64,000 nt of DNA from Solibacillus palustris (GTDB lineage: Bacteria; Bacillota; Bacilli; Bacillales_A; Planococcaceae). Under the pieces are notes generated by a model, which saw only the letters and a list, made by a program, of their open reading frames with translations, was not told where the DNA came from and ran no database searches. Within the stretch, counting starts at the first letter, position 1; each line of letters starts with the position of its first letter. The DNA lies in assembly GCF_022549215.1 (NCBI RefSeq), contig NZ_JAKZFC010000008.1, forward strand, positions 102,876-166,875, read 5' to 3'. The position numbers and the translations under genes are program-made. Below, one piece after another: positions 61,768 to 64,000 of this stretch.

Positions 61768-62334
61768 TGCACTAGACTCCCCTTCTTTTTTCTTTGAGTT
61801 GTCTTCTTGCGCGCCGCTGCTTTTCTTTACAAGCTCCTGCCATTTCGATTGTAAGAGTGGGTTTTCAATCGTTTCCATAACTACTTTTTCAAGTTCTTTC
61901 CGCATAACAGCACCCTTTAAAATTGTCTCGAGCTGTTTTTGCATATCGGGTTGACCAAAAAAGGAGGTTAAGTCTTCTTGGTAGGAGGCATCATTTAATA
62001 ATTTTTTCATTAAATCCTCTTGTTGCTTTTGCATACTTTTAGCAAAAGTTTCTTGAAATTTTGGATCATCAAAGGTTGTCTTCCAAAAATCGGCTGCTTC
62101 TTTTGAGAGTAATGTTTCCTCAGTGGCTTTTTTGATTTCTTCAGTATTTAAAATGAGGAGCTCACGAAAGCTTTTATCTTCGAACAACTGACGAATGGCC
62201 TTTTTACCTTCCTCCGTTTGTATGGCATCGACCATAATTTTCTTCACTTCTTCATAGGAAAGTGTTGTTGATTTAGCATCACTACAGCCGGCGAGTGAAA
62301 GTGCAAGTATCAGCAAAATGAAAAAATGTCGCAT
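61741..62334 (-). CDS. gerD: Spore germination lipoprotein GerD
   Basis: 197 residues. A lipoprotein signal with lipobox LSLAGC (Cys17) is followed by a helical, charged body with YEEVKKIMVDAIQTEEGKKA (about 27-46) and a hydrophilic Lys/Glu/Ser tail (about 170-197). GerD scaffolds nutrient receptors into the germinosome in the spore inner membrane. The ATG at 62334 has GGAAAGGATGG upstream; the frame extends seven codons further without support. Orientation opposite to its neighbours matches B. subtilis. Confidence 0.92.
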   Translation of the reverse strand: MRHFFILLILALSLAGCSDAKSTTLSYEEVKKIMVDAIQTEEGKKAIRQLFEDKSFRELLILNTEEIKKATEETLLSKEAADFWKTTFDDPKFQETFAKSMQKQQEDLMKKLLNDASYQEDLTSFFGQPDMQKQLETILKGAVMRKELEKVVMETIENPLLQSKWQELVKKSSGAQEDNSKKKEGESSAKKEEASSQ

Positions 62335-62502
62335 CAAAATCCATCCTTTCCACATTGTAATAACAAAGCAAAATGACCTGAAGTGCTTTCATTTATTGTT
62401 CACAATTTTATAAAAATTATGTAATAAGCTTTAAGCAAGGTCGCTTTTTTATTATGGTGTTGTTAAAATATACAAGTGTATTAAAAAAATGGAGGTATGT
62501 TC

Positions 62503-63183
62503 GTGACGATACGAAACTGGGTTAAATTCGCTTTTTGGGCGTTGTTAATTGGTGGTTTAGTTAATGCAGTTGCCTCGTTAATAATTCGTTGGGACTTTTA
62601 CCAACCATATTTAACGAACGGTGAGATTACCGAATTTTTGGCGGCAGTCATTTGGAATATTATTTTAGGATTTACGATGAGTGTGATGGCACAGGCTGGT
62701 TTCTTCGCATATTTGACATTACACCAAGTTGGGGTAAATATTTTTAGATCATTAACTTTGTGGAATTGGGTACAAGTAGTGTTAATTCTCGTAGTATTAG
62801 TAGATATTATTGTATTCCGTTTCGCTCCTGGTGCAGAAACAGCTGTTGACTGGATTATCTATGGTACTCTTCTTGTTGTTTTGGTGGGAGCAGCAATACT
62901 GACAGCCATCAAAAAAGTAAAGATGACTCAAAAACCACATGTATTCATTTCAACAATGTTCTTTATGATTGTTGTTACATCATTAGAGTGGATTATTGCA
63001 TTAGTGGGACGCCAAGATAATATTGATGTATATGTAGCGCTATTATTATTCCCATTAGTAGCGGTTAATGCATTCCAAATTTTGATGTTGCCAAAATACA
63101 ATTCGCAGTCAGAAGCAGATCGAAAAAAACTAGAAGAACGCCGCAAAGTAAGAAAAGAAACAACAAACGTGGCCAAAGTATAA
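62503..63183 (+). CDS. kbaA: KinB-signalling pathway activator KbaA
   Basis: 226 residues with about six membrane helices (near 7-28, 46-66, 72-90, 88-108, 118-138, 150-170) and a basic C-terminal tail (KLEERRKVRKETT). In B. subtilis KbaA activates the sporulation kinase KinB upstream of the phosphorelay. I chose the GTG at 62503 because GGAGG is seven bases away; the ATG at 62497 is only one base from it. Longer than the 198 residues of B. subtilis, mostly at the C-terminus. Confidence 0.9.
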   Translation: MTIRNWVKFAFWALLIGGLVNAVASLIIRWDFYQPYLTNGEITEFLAAVIWNIILGFTMSVMAQAGFFAYLTLHQVGVNIFRSLTLWNWVQVVLILVVLVDIIVFRFAPGAETAVDWIIYGTLLVVLVGAAILTAIKKVKMTQKPHVFISTMFFMIVVTSLEWIIALVGRQDNIDVYVALLLFPLVAVNAFQILMLPKYNSQSEADRKKLEERRKVRKETTNVAKV

Positions 63184-63184
63184 G

Positions 63185-63226
63185 AAAAGGAATGTCCGAG
63201 AAGTAATTCTAGGACATTCCTTTTTT
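63185..63226 (+). terminator. Bidirectional terminator between kbaA and pdaB-like
   Basis: AAAAGGAATGTCC / GGACATTCCTTTT (63185-63197 / 63212-63224) with a 14-base loop; A and T runs on both sides serve both convergent genes. Confidence 0.9.
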
Positions 63227-63872
63227 ATGGTAAGCGTTTAGTTGCAATATCATAACCAAATAAATTTTGTTCTATTGATACAAATGGGTGGGTTTTTAGA
63301 TATTGTTGTATTTCCTGGAAAGAAACCTCTTGTTCACGGTGTAAAGGGATGCTAATAAAATCGCCATCTACTATAGTAGTGTTTGGAGTAACAAAGGAAT
63401 AAGTAGGGGCAACTAAATTGATACCGCGTTCATGTAAATTTTGTTGCATTGGTTCACCTATCGTATAATCTCGTGTAGCAAACCAAAGAGGCAATTGCTG
63501 AAAGTTTTTTTGGAAAATTGTAAGTTGACTATCTAATAGTGAATCATTTTCTTCATATTGACTTTGTGTAGAACCTAGCAAACCTAAAGGGATATTTCGT
63601 TCTATTAGTAGTTTTACCGCTTCCGGACTACGTAGTATCCAATCTGTATCTACTAAAAAGAGTGGATATGGTTTTGATAACGAAGCAACCCATTCCTCAA
63701 ATCCTTCGTGAGAATAACTTACTTCAACAATTAAGCTAGCTCCATATTGACCTTTAGTAATAACTGTTGGTGCTTCTGTTAACTGAAAAACAGGTAAAAT
63801 ACTATTTTTTTCATCGAAATAAAAGAAAACAATAATCATACATAAAGCTAGTGATACCAATACTTTAAACAT
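63225..63872 (-). CDS. PdaB-like protein, catalytic motifs lost
   Basis: 215 residues. An N-terminal hydrophobic anchor (about 3-18) is followed by a region collinear with PdaB, the sporulation polysaccharide-deacetylase-like protein found here in B. subtilis: PVFQLTEAPTVITKGQ, then LIVEVSYSH where active members have a TFDD or TFD motif, WILRSPEAVKLL, IPLGLLGS without metal-binding His, and PLWFATRDYTIG where RPP is usual. It is about 40 residues shorter. The intact frame suggests a retained non-catalytic role rather than a pseudogene. AAAGAGGG precedes the ATG. Confidence 0.7.
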   Translation of the reverse strand: MFKVLVSLALCMIIVFFYFDEKNSILPVFQLTEAPTVITKGQYGASLIVEVSYSHEGFEEWVASLSKPYPLFLVDTDWILRSPEAVKLLIERNIPLGLLGSTQSQYEENDSLLDSQLTIFQKNFQQLPLWFATRDYTIGEPMQQNLHERGINLVAPTYSFVTPNTTIVDGDFISIPLHREQEVSFQEIQQYLKTHPFVSIEQNLFGYDIATKRLP

Positions 63873-63934
63873 GTTGGAATACCCTCTTTCTATGTGTTAG
63901 AAACGTATTTCTATAAAAAACTTATGAAAAAGTG

Positions 63935-63964
63935 TTGACGATTATAACAATGCGATGTTACTAT
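63935..63964 (+). promoter_or_regulatory. Probable rRNA operon promoter
   Basis: TTGACG (63935-63940), 18-base spacer, TACTAT (63959-63964), followed by a GTCGC...GCGAC leader stem to the window end. An rrn operon follows pdaB in B. subtilis; the rRNA itself lies outside the window. Confidence 0.6.
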
Positions 63965-64000
63965 AAGTGAGTCGCCAAGAGATGACGCGACAAACGAAAT

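Overview
The window is a low-GC Firmicute chromosome segment, read almost entirely in the + direction. It covers the conserved transcription/translation supercluster of Bacillales. Gene content and order (ispD-ispF-gltX-cysES-mrnC-rlmB-rae1-sigH-rpmG-secE-nusG, the rplKAJL and rpoBC block, the str block, the S10/spc/alpha ribosomal clusters, ecfA1A2T-truA, rplM-rpsI, cwlD-salA-gerD-kbaA-pdaB) match the Bacillus subtilis origin-proximal region. SigH, CwlD, GerD, KbaA and a PdaB-like protein mark an endospore former. Protein flavour, a malate synthase G and the dispersed repeats suggest a Planococcaceae/Caryophanaceae member (Lysinibacillus/Solibacillus-like). That placement is an inference; the order Bacillales is secure.

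Layout. 1-7.4 kb: isoprenoid end (ispD tail, ispF), gltX, a Cys T-box leader controlling cysE-cysS and then mrnC, rlmB, rae1, followed by sigH. 7.4-12 kb: rpmG-secE, nusG, rplK-rplA and rplJ-rplL with autoregulatory leaders, and a 16S methyltransferase. 12-24.6 kb: rpoB, rpoC, an L7Ae-like K-turn protein, rpsL, rpsG, fusA, tuf. 24.6-34 kb: an accessory block where B. subtilis carries little: malate synthase G, a LysR regulator, a complete BceRS-BceAB-like antimicrobial-peptide sensing/detoxification module, and a YuiF/NhaC-type transporter. 34-48.6 kb: 23 S10/spc genes through secY-adk, then infA-rpmJ-rpsM-rpsK-rpoA-rplQ. 48.6-53.4 kb: a structured intergenic region, the ECF transporter module, truA, rplM-rpsI. 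53.5-59.8 kb: a second accessory block (C45 family hydrolase, soluble chemoreceptor, a 90-residue unknown, a heterodimeric ABC exporter). 59.8-63.9 kb: sporulation/germination genes. The last 70 bases look like the promoter and leader of a ribosomal RNA operon.

Things that stand out: (i) ribosomal protein S12 carries Arg at position 56 and Ala at position 104 (B. subtilis numbering), both sites tied to streptomycin response; (ii) a dispersed intergenic repeat in three copies with shared ends and exchangeable hairpin cores; (iii) a multi-hairpin region downstream of rplQ with competing pairings; (iv) a 424-bp non-coding stretch where map and an L14e-like gene normally sit between adk and infA; (v) a PdaB homologue that has lost its catalytic motifs; (vi) a candidate BceR operator overlapping the kinase stop codon; (vii) an 18-bp hairpin in the tuf leader; (viii) nusG with its Shine-Dalgarno about 24 bases from the start codon across a small stem. 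No CRISPR array, insertion sequence, prophage or clearly novel defence system was seen.
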